From: Agapetus fuscipes
Taxonomy: Eukaryota; Arthropoda; Insecta; Trichoptera; Glossosomatidae
DNA: 64,000 nt
Assembly (NCBI GenBank): GCA_951799405.1
Contig: OX637344.1
Coordinates: 15,314,001-15,378,000, forward strand
Direction of reading: 5' to 3'
Shown piece by piece: positions 52,240 to 63,070 of this stretch (its first letter is position 1; each line of letters starts with the position of its first letter). The notes under the pieces are model-generated. The model ran no database searches. It saw only the letters and a list, made by a program, of their open reading frames with translations, and was not told the DNA's origin. A program made the position numbers and the translations under genes.

Positions 52240-53508
52240 GTTCCACGACAAGATGTTCATAGACAGAATGTCCAACGACGAAGTATCCATGCAATAAAAT
52301 GTCCAGAGACATAATGTCCACCGACAAAATGTCCATCGACAAAATATCTAAGCGACAAAATGTCCACGCGTCAAAATGTCCACCCGAAAAAATGACCACG
52401 TGACAAAATGTCAACTGACTACTTTATTACCATTTTTGCCTGATTTTAAAAGGGAAACCGATGGGAATCGAGTTGTATGGCACCCTTCGCCACTGCCTGC
52501 ACCGACAATATGTGGACTGACAAAATGTCTACCGACAAATGTACACGGACGAGATGTCCAACAATGTGATGTCCACCGGCAAAAAATCCACCGGAATATT
52601 GATTACATTGTTTTTTTTTTAATATGGTATCCAATAATATATAAAAAAAAAAATTTGAATACATTTCTCGGTGGACATTTTGGCAGTGGATATTGTATCG
52701 ATGGACATTCTGTCAATGGACATTTAGTCGGTGGACATTTTGTTGGTGGACACTTTGTCAGTGGGTATTGTATCGATGGACATTCTGTCAATGGACATTT
52801 TGTCGGGGAACATTATGTCGGTGGACGCTTTGTCGGTGGGTATTTTGCCAGTCTACGTTTTGCAGCGAGGACATTTTGTTAATGAGCATTGTGTCGGTGG
52901 GTATTTTGTTGGTCTACATTTTGAAGTGTGGACATTTTGTCAATGAACATTGGGTTGGTGGACATTCTGTCAATGGGCATTTTGTTGGTGAACATTATGT
53001 CGGTGGACATTTTGTCGGTGGACATTTTGTTGGTGGACACTTTGTCGGTGGGTATTTTGTCAGCCTACGTTTTGCAGCGTGGACATTTTGTCAATGAACA
53101 TTGTGTTGGTGGACATTCTGTCAATGGGCATTTTGTTGGTGAACATTATGTCGATGGACATTTTGTCGGCGAACATTATGTCGTTGGACATTTTGTTGGT
53201 GAACATTATGTCGGTGGACATTTTCTCTGTGGACGTTCTGTCAATGGACATTTTGTCGGTGAACATTAATTTAATGGATATTTCATCGGTGGACATTTTG
53301 TTGGTGGACACTTTGTCGGTGGGTATTTTGTCAGTCTACATTTTGCAGCGTGGACATTTTGTCAATGAACACTGTGTTGGTGGACATTCCGTCAATGGGC
53401 ATTTTGTTGGTGAACATTATGTCGGATGACATTTTGTCGGTGAATATTATGTCGTTGGACATTTTGTCGCGTGGACATTCTGTCAATGGGCATTTTGTCG
53501 TGACACGG
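52240..53508. mobile_element. Foldback-type element with satellite arms
   Basis: Flanked by GATTTGGG at 52232-52239 and 53509-53516. The left arm (52240 to about 52610) is a tandem of GACAAAATGTCCACC-like 15-mers; the right arm (about 52666-53508) carries the same unit in inverse sense (GGTGGACATTTTGTC). The outer ends align as inverted repeats (CACGACAAGATG and CACGACAAAATG, each followed by GACAGAATGTCC). The centre is AT-rich and non-coding. The long frames here arise because the 15-mer lacks stops. Confidence 0.8.
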
Positions 53509-53636
53509 GATTTGGGTAGTAGAGGCTGAACGGTTCCGAGAAGGGTTGATAAAACTACATGAATAATTATCAAGGAAAATAAAGATAAGTAGAAAACCCT
53601 CCTACATACTTACTAGAATTATGTATGATCCGGCAT

Positions 53637-54005
53637 TCCTTGGTTTGTAGGTTGGTATGAGGCTGACCACTCATACTGTACAGGATGGTTCACATTACCT
53701 ATGTCGCCCCTGTTTCAGGAAGGGTCGGCCAAAGTTGCAGGGTTCATATTCATTTGAGGTTGAGATTTTAATTTTCTTAGTATGCTGTAGAAAATGGTTC
53801 ACTTTGCTAATCTCACTCCTGTTCCAGGGAAGGTCGGCAAGAGTTGTAGGGTGTATGCTCATTTGGAATTTGGGTTTTTGTATTGGTAGTCCACATGCGG
53901 CATGTTTAAGCGCGAACTCATACGTGCCTGCAAGTGAAAATGCATATAATTATAACCCCCAATGCTACATATGTTTGCAACTTAGATAAGATGAGATTAG
54001 ATTAG
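53637..54005 (+). mobile_element. Two tandem RTE-A 3' ends
   Basis: 53637-53778 (CATTCCTTGGTTTGTAGG to TTAATTTTCTTAG) runs into a second copy at 53779 (TATGCTGTAGAAAATGG) that ends in a GATTAGATTAG tail. Confidence 0.75.
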
Positions 54006-54592
54006 AACTCTAAAAGTACCTTACATCTAGAGTCTTCACAGACACTAACACAGACAAGCAAAACGCACAATTACATATTCGTTACAATATTATTAAGTAT
54101 TCACACTAAATCACGTGAGAAAAAATGGGGGAGGCGTAGGTCTAATCGGGACATTTAAGAATCTGTGTGAGGTGTAAAAACAAAGGCATGGGCGTTCTTC
54201 TCCGTAGAGGCAAGACGGGGATCAGGGCGGTAACAAATGATCATCCGCCGTATCTGAGGCGAGCATTCCTCCACTGGGGGGGGAGGCACCATTTATATGC
54301 ATCATCTTAGTCCGCCGCTGTCACCCCAGGCTCCCCTATTTCACGTGCTATTTATTTGCGAACGTATTTTTAGTTCATTTTGCAAGTTTATGTGAAAATA
54401 AACACATTCATAACTGCATTCAAAACACATATTTCAAACCGCAATATTTTTTTCTTAGAAAAATGTACTGAAAATTGTTGCACCGCTTTCGGTTTTATTT
54501 AGTTTTATTTAAGAATAATAAATAAGCTAAGAAGAATGTAAGTGATCAACCTATTTTTGCATGGCCAGACCTTTTTTCTTGCAGCCTACAAA
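54006..54592. other. Unassigned sequence
   Basis: No family recognised. Confidence 0.3.
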
Positions 54593-54605
54593 TATAAATC
54601 ATATT

Positions 54606-54764
54606 ATAAATATTTAAAAATATAAATGGTTAAACATTGTTTTAATTCACTTTATTCTTTTTGTTTATGCTCCAATATTTTCGCCTAATGTTTTACCATT
54701 TATATTTTTAAGTATTTATAAAAATGGACTTTTACTGTGTTAACAGATCAACACTAAAAAATAT
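54606..54764 (-). mobile_element. HHL element, 13-bp TSD
   Basis: Flanked by TATAAATCATATT (54593-54605,54765-54777). Minus strand: GTTAACACAG, TTAGGCGAAAATATTGGAGC (3' half of the core) and GTGAATTAAAAC, the order of 9285-9480. Confidence 0.65.
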
Positions 54765-54828
54765 TATAAATCATATTCTTTATTCCATTAAAAAATATTA
54801 CTCAATAGGGTGTGTTTTGTTTTCTTTT

Positions 54829-55016
54829 TAAAAAGTAGATTTGTGAACAAGAATGCAATTAACCAAAATATTTTGCCTAGTCAGAAACAGACATTAACGT
54901 TGTCAATTAATGACAATCGATAGGACATGACGCAGGTGGGGTTTGAACCAGCGTTAGTGTCAATAACGCACATTCAAGCGCCAACGCCTTAGCTCCTTGA
55001 CCATTCCAGCGATATA
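54829..55016 (-). mobile_element. SINE-3, near full length
   Basis: Minus strand: head GGAATGGTCAAGGAGCTAAG, B-box-like GGTTCAAACCC, then TCATAACGTTAATGTCTG-like middle and the CTTGTTCACAAATCTAC end. Confidence 0.65.
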
Positions 55017-55139
55017 ACTCAGTCTATTAACTCAGGGTCATCTTCAAGAGGCTCTCAAGGTATTTGAACCGGCGCATTTGGTTTCAAACGTATAAATGCC
55101 GCTCACATTGCTAAAAATCATTTTTATTTTTTATTTTTA

Positions 55140-55312
55140 TTAAATGTATACATGCAAACTTGCGCTTACAAATACTGTGTGTGCACTTACAAATTGAAAT
55201 CCAAAGTGCGTATTAACGACTTAAATACGAATAACAAATAAACATAAGATATGCGACTGCCACCTTTCCCTGAAACTAGAGTGACATTGGCAAAAATAAA
55301 CCAGTTGCACAG
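55140..55312 (-). mobile_element. RTE-A 3' UTR fragment
   Basis: GCAAACTTGCGCTTACAAAT ... CCCTGAAACTAGAGTGACAT, with an insertion near 55200. Confidence 0.6.
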
Positions 55313-55458
55313 AATATGTCGCCAGGATATACCTGTAAGTACGACAAAGAATTTTACTAAAAAAATATCGAAAAAGAATTTGAAATACACGCACAAGGTT
55401 TTCGGTGTTTTTTCGTCAAAGCGGTTCCCGTATAATCGCATTATCTGAGTACATAATA

Positions 55459-55882
55459 TCGACGGTTAAAAGGAAGTAGGGCATAAGCGACAAAAACTAA
55501 ATTGTTCAGGAGAGCAGTCTAAAGCTTGAGATTGCAGAAAAATGGCATGACTTTTTTTATTTTTTATCATATCGTTTAAATCAAAACAGCTATAAAATAA
55601 CAAAATATATAGAAATTTATTTGCATTCCTATTAATGTGGTTTTACGATGTTTTACGATTTTTTTATGTCACAAGGACAAAAAGGTCAAAATCTCGTCGG
55701 TTATACCAAAACCATACTTCGAAAACGCAGTTGTTTGCTTAGGCATAATCTACACAAAAATCATCGTAGAGCTATGGGAGTTAGCGCATTAGATAGAGCG
55801 GAAAATTTTAAGTAGGATAGCATTCATTATTAATTTTTCACTAATACGTCGCTTATGCTGTACTTTCTTTTAACCGTCGGTA
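55459..55882. mobile_element. MITE-3, complete
   Basis: Inverted ends TCGACGGTTAAAAGGAAGTA and CCGACGGTTAAAAGAAAGTA (right end reverse-complemented), both followed by GCATAAGCGAC; adjacent TA on both sides. No ORF. Confidence 0.8.
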
Positions 55883-56159
55883 TATTCCCGCGCGTATAGG
55901 TGTACGCACCCAGGAAAGTCTGAAAGCTGCTACGGCGTAGCTGGCGTGAGGGTCTACGGGCGACCGTTACGGGCTACGCTGGAATCAATTCAATTTGCTA
56001 CGATCCGCGACAACTTGGAAAAGCTGCTGCGAATAGGTTCTATATGAACAGATATTTTAATTTTATTTAAAAACATTTGCATATAAATATTTCATTATTT
56101 TTTTAAGAGTTTGTGTACTCAGTGAATTTTCTTTTTATGAGAAGTACAAAAAAATTTAC
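55883..56159. other. Unassigned; locally GC-richer
   Basis: 55935-55985 repeats CTACGGCGTAGC and CTACGGGCGACC motifs; no family named. Confidence 0.3.
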
Positions 56160-56245
56160 AAAAAAAAGCGCCAGCCTTATTTTCACAATTGATTAATTAT
56201 TTCTAATTACTTCAAGTACTTTCAACTTGTTAACGTCACTGTTAA
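56160..56245 (-). mobile_element. HHL arm fragment
   Basis: Minus strand GTTGAAAGTACTTGAAG and TAATCAATTGTGAAAATAAG match the arm of 59588-59843. Confidence 0.5.
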
Positions 56246-56439
56246 GAAGAAACTGATTTAAAATTGACAAGACAAAACCGCCGAGAAATATTTTTTTAGA
56301 ACTCGTCCCACCTTCTAATTTAATCATCTGAATCCGGCTGTGAAAGCTAAAAAACAATACTGACTGGCTCTTTGGAAAAAGTATTCTATTAATAATGCAC
56401 ATAAAAAATATAATACGAGTAATAATGAGTTTACGTCTT

Positions 56440-56727
56440 TGTAGGTAAACTTATGATTGTATGTCTATCTGTCTTAACTTTCTTGTATACGTATTTCTAC
56501 ACGTAAGTATTTAGATGGCTGTACCTACTCGTGTTTACTCGAAGCTACTGCTCGAGACAAGTCTGGCATGGTCTGGTGTATGCCAGAATTGCCATCTACA
56601 AATACGGATTACGAACCGTTAAGCGCAAAGTACAAAAGCTTGAAATTGTGAACCAAATGTGAGTCAATTCCCAAAATAAATTTAATCAAAGTTTGATTAA
56701 ATTCAACCCAAGTAAATCAAAAGAAAT
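56440..56727 (+). mobile_element. LTR-3 like block
   Basis: TACACGTAAGTATTTAGATG, TATGCCAGAATTGCC, ACAAATACGGATT, AAATAAATTTAATC; homologous to 38105-38420. Confidence 0.45.
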
Positions 56728-56728
56728 C

Positions 56729-57000
56729 ATTGTTTCAATTTGAGTTGGGTTCTCTTTTAATTAAAATGCAATTCTTTATTTTAACAGAATTTATTTTACA
56801 CGATTTGGTTCACAATTTACAACATTTGAGAATCTCTGCTAATGAGTCTTCACGGCAAAATGCTTGGAGCAACTAATCGCTCTCCACACCATTGCAGTCC
56901 CTATAATTATATAGATACAAAAGAGATCTTTCTCGCATATTCCGAATCATTCTTCGATTTCCCGCTCACACTAGAACGCCGTTCTATGCACTACCACCAC
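56729..57000 (-). mobile_element. LTR-3 like block, tail-to-tail
   Basis: Minus strand: GAGAAAGATCTCTTTTG, TTATAGGGACTGCAATGG, AATAAAGAATTGC and end CAAATTGAAACA. It abuts the plus-strand block, so two LTR-like 3' ends face each other. Confidence 0.45.
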
Positions 57001-57674
57001 CATGGACTACTCCCAGGTTGTTCTACCCACCCTAATAGTACATGTATGAGTGCGCGGAGGTGCTTTGATTCGATATTTCGTACCAATATATTTTAGAGCT
57101 GTGTCTCTGCAGGATGACGTAGCACTCCCCGCACACATTGGACGTATACTTTGATGCGGTGTGCACTGTAAACAAGTGTGAAATATTGATGTAGAGGTGG
57201 GTGGCAGTGCAGCTGCACTCTGTCAGTACAGCTGCACTCTGCCAGTACATTGTCATTTGCATGCAATGTATAATAACATAGAGGAGCAGAAAGTAACTCA
57301 CTGCACTGATACATACTAACTATAGCCCACATTTGTCTCACCCCTGTCAAACGCTGCAGTGGTGCAGTCATACAAAATAAAGGCATATTTTCCAAATGCA
57401 TTTTGCGTTTTGACACCCAATAATGTTTTACAATAATACCTTTTTCCTTAAAAAAACGTCAATTTAAGGGATCACAATATTTACAACGCGTGTCATCTGT
57501 CAATTTTAGTTATGTTTTGATTGGTTCGACAGCTATTACTATTTCCAATAGTACCTAAAAACTTTCTAGGAACATTTTTACATTCGCCCTAGTTTCTTTG
57601 TACATATGGAAATGCAATTGTGAAGTTCTCTGTTCTCTCTCTTACTAATGACCATTTTCGTTAGTAATTTGAGA
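57001..57674. other. Unassigned; short direct repeat
   Basis: 57212-57250 holds two copies of AGCTGCACTCTG(T/C)CAGTAC in tandem. Nothing else placed. Confidence 0.4.
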
Positions 57675-57676
57675 CA

Positions 57677-58302
57677 GATATTGACGCTTAAAAGGCAGTA
57701 ATCAGCGACATAAACTAAATGGTTCAGGAGAGCAGTTTAATGTTTGAGATTGCAGAAGAATGGCAAAACTTTTTTTTTGTTTATCATATCGTTAAAATCA
57801 AAACAGCTCTAAAGTTAAAAAGTAAAAGGCGCTTACTGGCATTCCTATTAATGTAGTTGTACGATTTTTTCATGTCACAATGGAGTGATCAGATTGAGGA
57901 GATTGTGAAAGAATGGGATATACAAAGTGAGCGTAATAAAAGAAAATGCATGAAAAAGGTGATGGATATGAATGAACTGAAAGAGGTATGTAAGGATAGG
58001 AAAAAATGGAGGCAGCTCTGCAGAGGCTCTGACCACCCCTAGCGGAATGGCGACAGAGTTACAGTTACAGTTACAAGCGCCTTAAGGACAAAAAAGGACA
58101 AAATCTTGTCGGTTACACCAAAACTATACTTCGAAAACGCAGTTGTTTGCTTGGGCATAAACAACACAAAAATCATCATAGAGCTATGGGAGTTAGCACA
58201 TTAGAAAGAGCGGAAATTTTCAAGTAGGATAGCATTCATAACTCATTTTTGACCAAAATGTCGCTTTTGCCACCCTACTACCTTTTAATCGTCGATATAT
58301 AA
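57677..58302 (+). mobile_element. MITE-3 split by RTE-B
   Basis: 57677-57878 and 58073-58302 are the two halves of MITE-3. The terminal repeats are diverged (TTGACGCTTAAAAGGCAGTA, TACCTTTTAATCGTCGATA). Confidence 0.8.
57879..58072 (+). mobile_element. RTE-B 3' end in MITE-3
   Basis: Encodes WSDQIEEIVKEWDIQSERNK ... CKDRKKWRQLCRGSDHP-stop, GCGGAATGGCGACAG, tail (TTACAG)n; ACAA flanks both sides. Confidence 0.88.
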
Positions 58303-58564
58303 TGTATTTTTTCGTTGAAATAATTTGTAGTCCACGGATATCACAAGTCAATGTATTCATGCAACAGCCTCGCAAAGTGACAGAGACTTTGCCTTATAAT
58401 GCAGTTGGCTCGCTCTCCTTTGATGGGGAAATAAAGAGGCTCTCGGTAAACATGATGCGATACAGTGTTAGCAAAAAAAACAAAGAGGAAAAATTGTGCT
58501 GTCTAGAAATTTATAACTTTATATTTTCAAATTTAATATTGTACCTACAAATAAAAAAACACTT

Positions 58565-58873
58565 TTTTCAGGAAACTTCTTGCCAGCGTTATCCCCGAAG
58601 AGGTCACATGAAGCGATTCGGGACCTACTTATTTTTACGGGTAAAGAGACCGGCGTCACGTCAACCACTTCAGTTGAAGTGGGGTTTCCCAGCTCCTGAG
58701 GGAGCTGGTTCTCACTTCTTGTGAAGGCCGAGTATACCTTGCGAGTATTTAAATTGAGTTTAAAATACACACGAAAACTGGAAATCATTTCTGACACCGT
58801 TGGCCTCGGTGGTGATCAAACCCGTGTTCTCGGCATGGAATGCAAGTTTTCTACCAACTGAGCCATCAATCGG
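58565..58873 (-). mobile_element. SINE-1 part of composite
   Basis: Minus-strand SINE-1; the tail end (AAACTTCTTGCC side) is truncated. Head CCGATTGATGGCTCAGTTGG. Confidence 0.85.
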
Positions 58874-59098
58874 GCTTGGTTACCACTACAAAGCGCTAAT
58901 TCTCAAGCAAAACCCAATTGCTGTTAGTCTGGATGGACCTTTTGTGACCGGTCTTTTTGGTACAGGCAATGAATTTTCGAACCCAGCGAAGAGCATTTTT
59001 GAAAACATAGATTGTATTTTTTTGGGCTCCGCCGGGATTCGAACGCACAACCTTCCATTTATGAGTTCTAAGCGTTACCGCAAGACCACGGAGCGCTC
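58874..59098 (-). mobile_element. SINE-2 part of composite
   Basis: Minus strand GAGCGCTCCGTGGTCTTGCG head, B box GTTCGAATCCC, body to GGTAACCAAGC then SINE-1. Confidence 0.85.
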
Positions 59099-59099
59099 A

Positions 59100-59486
59100 T
59101 AAAGATGATCCATATTTTTTGAAGAAATTTGATCTCGACTTATTTTTTTTTGGACGTTGACAATTTAAACAGCATTTTTCGTTTAGAAATCCCCGCCCAG
59201 CAATCTCTCCGGCAATTGCTTACACATGACTTGAAATGTAAAAAAATAAACATGGCCATTACGCTGTGTGCACAGGCCTAATAATCTGCCGGATGTGTGT
59301 GCAGAGACAGTGTATTTGTCTCGCTCCGACACGGGAATCATTTAGGGCTTAGAGGGGGATGAAATGAAATCACTCAGTCTGCGCTTGGAGCGACAGTCAA
59401 TCTCTACAAGGGACGCTTTTTCCTGTGGCTAATTCGGTTCAGCCATTTTATTCATATTTTTTTATAGAAACATTTTGTTTTTGTTT
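59100..59486. other. Unassigned sequence
   Basis: No family recognised. Confidence 0.3.
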
Positions 59487-59990
59487 TAACGCGTAAGGAA
59501 ATGGCGGTTGATCTGTAATGCTGGCGGCGAGGGCTAGGGTTCCTCAAGTTTTTAAAATTTTTATAAATTTTAAATTAGAATTTGGTAAGAAATTATAAAA
59601 ATTTATAAAAAAAACACAGAGTTTTATTTTCACAAATTGAGTATTTAATTCCACCTCAAGTACTTTCGACTTATTCACGTCATTATCTTTAGAGTATCCC
59701 CTTGATAATGATGTGAATAAGTCGAAAGTACTTGAGGTGGAATTAAATACTCAATTTGTGAAAATAAAACTCTGTGTTTTTTTATATTTTTTTAAAAAAA
59801 AAATGAATTTTTACTGTGTGAATACACAAACTTTAAAAAGTCTATTAGAATTTGGTATTTTGTATTTGATTTGTTTATTTCTAAAATGTAATTTCTTGTG
59901 TATGTTCCTTGACTTATAGGTTGGTATGTGGCCAACCATACATGCTGTAGAAAATGGTTCACTTTGCCATACGTTTCATACATGCAGAGA
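59487..59990 (+). mobile_element. RTE-A 3' end split by HHL hairpin
   Basis: RKWRLICNAGG-like codons at 59495-59530, 3' UTR to 59587, resumes 59844 and runs through GTTCCTTGACTTATAGG to TTCACTTTGCC, where it stops without a tail. Confidence 0.75.
59588..59843. mobile_element. HHL hairpin element, 14-bp TSD
   Basis: Flanked by ATTAGAATTTGGTA (59574-59587, 59844-59857). Arms of about 82 bp (59604-59687, 59704-59785) are nearly perfect. Core CTTGATAATGATG...AAGTCGAAAGTACTTGAG at 59701-59735. No ORF. Confidence 0.75.
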
Positions 59991-60154
59991 GAGATGAATG
60001 AAGTGTAGAAAGACACAATAAAGAGGGCGATGCATTCAAGGAGGTATTGGCCACCCTTAATAGACTAGCGGCTGGACACAGTCACCTTTACTTGTCATTT
60101 CTTTTAAATCATTTTAAATGATAATTTTTCTCATGTTCCTTGAGTTTTATATAA

Positions 60155-60640
60155 TAATAATAATAATATCCTTTATTTCCATACAAATTTACAGTTGCAA
60201 AACCAATACATTTGACGGACAATATACATACATGATATACACATAATAAACAACATTACACATAAGACACGGATGTACACAGTTAACTACATATACCTAG
60301 AGATGACACCTCTAGATAAACGGAAAAAACAAAGGATTCCATCATGCAGCATCACATTTGTTTTTGTAGATGGGAGGTAAAAGAGAGGATGGCTGCGCGC
60401 TCGGGAGTAGTGGTTGGGAGTATAGAAATTTATTTTGCTTAAAAGCGTGGGATTATGGATGTGACCATGTAGGAGTAGGAAAAAATGTTTGAGGAGATGG
60501 ATGGATATGTGTGTTTGGTGTTACATATTTTAAGCCTTAAATAGTATGGTTCTTGCATATCTGGAAGATATATTTTTCCCATTGAGGTGAGTGTGAGGAG
60601 GCACTGAGGTCAACGGGAGTAGTGCTAACAGATTGATGCA
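60155..60640 (-). mobile_element. LINE 3' UTR with (ATT)n tail
   Basis: Minus strand ends TGTATGGAAATAAAGGATA(TTATTA)n, an AATAAA followed by a triplet tail at 60157-60170. Upstream is UTR-like; the possible last codons SRYARTILFKA-stop near 60535-60600 are only suggestive. Confidence 0.5.
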
Positions 60641-60769
60641 GAATTTCCGTCAAAAACTAAACACTAATTTTGGGGATTGCGCTTAACGGAATGCGGGACC
60701 GATGGGGTAGAACAGACTGCCACCCAAAGTGAGGCTTTTGGAATTTTTTGGCATATTTATGGGAGCACT

Positions 60770-61083
60770 GAATAATAATAATAATTATAGGATGTTTTAT
60801 TTGGTGAGCGCTGTTTTTGTGTGTATCACACCTCAAGAGCCCTCTGCGAGCTTTGTCGTCGCTGTAGAAAACGCCAATTCTCAAGTAAGACCCAGTTGTT
60901 GTAAGGTTGGGTGGACCTTTCAGTGACCGGTCTTTGGTAAAGGTTTATGAATTTTTCAACTCAGCGAAGAGCACATTCGAAATATAAATGGTATATTTTT
61001 GTGCTCCGCCGGGATCCAAATCCACAACCTTCCATTTACGAGTCCGAAGTGTTGCCACTACGGACTACGGACCGGTCCAAGAT
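60770..61083 (-). mobile_element. SINE-2 with tail B, part of 5S composite
   Basis: Minus strand: follows the 5S module through CATCTTGGACCGGTCCGTAG, head, body, GAGGGCTCTTGAGGTGTGAT, AATAAAACATCCTATAATT and (ATT)n. Confidence 0.9.
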
Positions 61084-61200
61084 GCCAACGACACGCGGTG
61101 TACCTGAGCGGTTACCCATCCAAGCACTGACCACGCCCAATGTTGCTTAACTTCGGTGATCTATGGGAACCGGGGCTTTCAACATGGCTAACGTCGTTGA
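61084..61200 (-). pseudogene. 5S rRNA-derived SINE module
   Basis: Minus strand about 117 bp, close to the usual 5S length: CATAGATCACCGAAGTTAAG, CAACATTGGGCGTGG, TTGGATGGGTAACCGC, CACCGCGTGTCGTTGGC. The box A and box C regions are recognisable. Fused to SINE-2 head exactly as at 27-150. Confidence 0.8.
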
Positions 61201-61229
61201 TAAGTCTTCTCTGAATGAGCACCTTTACA

Positions 61230-61560
61230 AAATATCCCATTCGTAATTAGACAGTGGAGATTCGTAGAAACACTGGTATTATTGATGTTATACAGTGAGT
61301 GGCCTGCTTAAAGTGGCGCTGGGCAGGTCACGTCTCAAGACATAACTATGACAGGTGACCGAAAAAGATCGTCCAGTGGCGGCCCAGGATGTCCAAGCTA
61401 GGAGTGGGGAGACCCCAACTGAGGTGGTTGGATGACCTCAAGGGAAATGCAGGCAAAAGACAAACATGAAGAAGATTGGAGGAGGCCTACGTCCAGGATT
61501 GGACAGAGAGTCTAAGGAAGGAAGAGATTAAGAGGACGCTTGACGGGGGACAAATGAAAA
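61230..61560 (+). pseudogene. LINE C-terminal fragment
   Basis: Reads RNTGIIDVIQ, LKWRWAGHVSRHNYDR, WRPRMSKLGVGRPQLRWLDD ... EEAYVQDWTESLRKEE with stops. WRWAGH...GRP-x-x-RW-x-DD...AYVQ-x-W is the C-terminal block of RTE-like/related LINE proteins. Confidence 0.7.
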
Positions 61561-61993
61561 AAACGTATTTTTTTTGTCAAACAAAATTTAAATAAATCAT
61601 CTTCATAAATAGAATAAAACGCTGAAAATTTCGAAAATTACGACTTAGTATTGGAGCCAAACTGGCTTCAGGCCTACTCCCTCCCGGGAAGCCTTATTTT
61701 ACCTCCACTGTAGGTTTTTACGCGCCTCCCAGCGGATATGGATGTGTTTATTTGAGTTTGAAATTAACGACGTAGCGGAAGCAGCGAGATGTATGGAAAA
61801 AACGCGACAAAATAAAAAAAATAAAACTAAATTCTGACATTTACCAAATCCCGAATAACTCATTTTCTTTCTAGTTGTGGCCGGTGGCTTAGAGGTGAAG
61901 TTAGGAAGAGGAAGATCCCCCATACGATGGACCGATCAAGTATAGACAGCAGCATGTACCTCGGTGGTTGGAGAACTTCTTTTTCTCTTCTTA

Positions 61994-62400
61994 TACAGCC
62001 ATCTTTATCCACTGCTGGACATAGGCCTTCCCCATATCTCCCCCTCCATCTCTGTCTTGCGCTTTCTAAATGCAGTCTCCAGCAAGCCTTCTTATATCAT
62101 CAGACCATCTTGAGGGAGGTCCCTCTCTGCTTCTCTTATATTCGCGAGGTCTCCACTCTACCAATCTCTTCGTCCATCTCTGGTCGGTGGTTCCAGCAAC
62201 ATGTCCTGCAAAGGACCATCTTGGTTTTGCCACTCTCTCTACGATATCGGTTACTCCCGACCTTATCCATAACTCTGTGTTCCTTATTCTGTCGGAGAGA
62301 CACATTGCTACGGGCATAAAAATTAAGAGAAAGCTGGAGAAGAGTGGTTGCTTCCATAAGGGTCACAACTCTCAACAATGAGGAACATGATTTAAAAGCA
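61994..62400 (-). pseudogene. LINE C-terminal fragment, opposite strand
   Basis: Minus strand SDRIRNTELWIRSGVTDIVE ... SFAGHVAGTTDQRWTKRLVE, SRWSDDIRRLAGDCI, TAG, then KAQDRDGG...GKAYVQQWIK. Same block as 61230-61560 with one in-frame stop and an upstream frameshift. Confidence 0.75.
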
Positions 62401-62465
62401 GAGCAGATCATTTTCTTATTTCTCAGCATGTTTATGTTTATTTACGAACGTCAATGCTATTCACC

Positions 62466-62790
62466 AGTTGACCGGTCCGAAGTCAAGTGGTTAACGCTGC
62501 GGACTCGTAATCGGAAAGTTGTCTGTTTGATTCTCGTCGGAGCACAATAAAACGATTTTTAATTTTTAAAATTGTTCTTAAATAGGTTCCACTCGCCACA
62601 TGCGACCCCTTCGGCAAAACTGTGTCAAAATATTACACTATATGTGCAGTTTAGTAGCGGTCTTCACTGGGTTGAAAAATTTAATGTGTCTTTACCAATG
62701 ATCGGTCACCAAAGGACCATCCAGACTTACAGCAACTCGATCTTGCTTGTGTGATTGGAACATCTATAGCGAAGATATAGGCGTGCATTC
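62466..62790 (+). mobile_element. SINE-2 split by SINE-1 fragment
   Basis: Head TTGACCGGTCCGAAGTCAAG and GGACTCGTAATCGGAAAGTT; body resumes after 62660 (CACTGGGTTGAAAAATTTAA). 62578-62660 is a SINE-1 3' piece (TAGGTTCCACTCGCCACATG to GCAGTTTAGTAGCGG). Confidence 0.75.
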
Positions 62791-62995
62791 TGTATGGCTA
62801 CTTCTCAACCCGGTAGGGTGACGTCATATTTTTTCTCGAATTAAATGTGCAGACTCCACAATGTATTATGGTAAGAAAAAAGTAAATCTGTACCATTTGC
62901 CAGCAGTAGTTTTTGTGCCACTTCTATAGAAGATCGGCGATCATCATGGCTATTTTGACTTTAGATGCTGCGGCTCGAAACACGGACTTGGTGCT

Positions 62996-63070
62996 TCTGA
63001 CATTGTGTAAAATAAATCTTAAAGAAGAAATTGCAGTTTAATTAAAAGAACCCAACTAAAATCATAACAT
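62996..63070 (+). mobile_element. LTR 3' end fragment
   Basis: GACATTGTGTAAAATAAATC ... TTAAAAGAACCCAACTAAAA ... CATAACA; pairs with 11137-11227. Confidence 0.45.

Noticed and set aside
52376..53429. Long overlapping ORFs on both strands (up to 168 codons)
   Set aside because: They are translations of a stop-free 15-bp repeat (repeating VGGHFV-like or MSTDKM-like residues), not proteins.
61084..61200. Functional 5S rRNA gene
   Set aside because: It carries substitutions, lacks a clean terminator and is fused to SINE-2 in two places.
62070..62381. Plus-strand ORFs of 103-130 codons
   Set aside because: They are antisense to a clear LINE C-terminal fragment.
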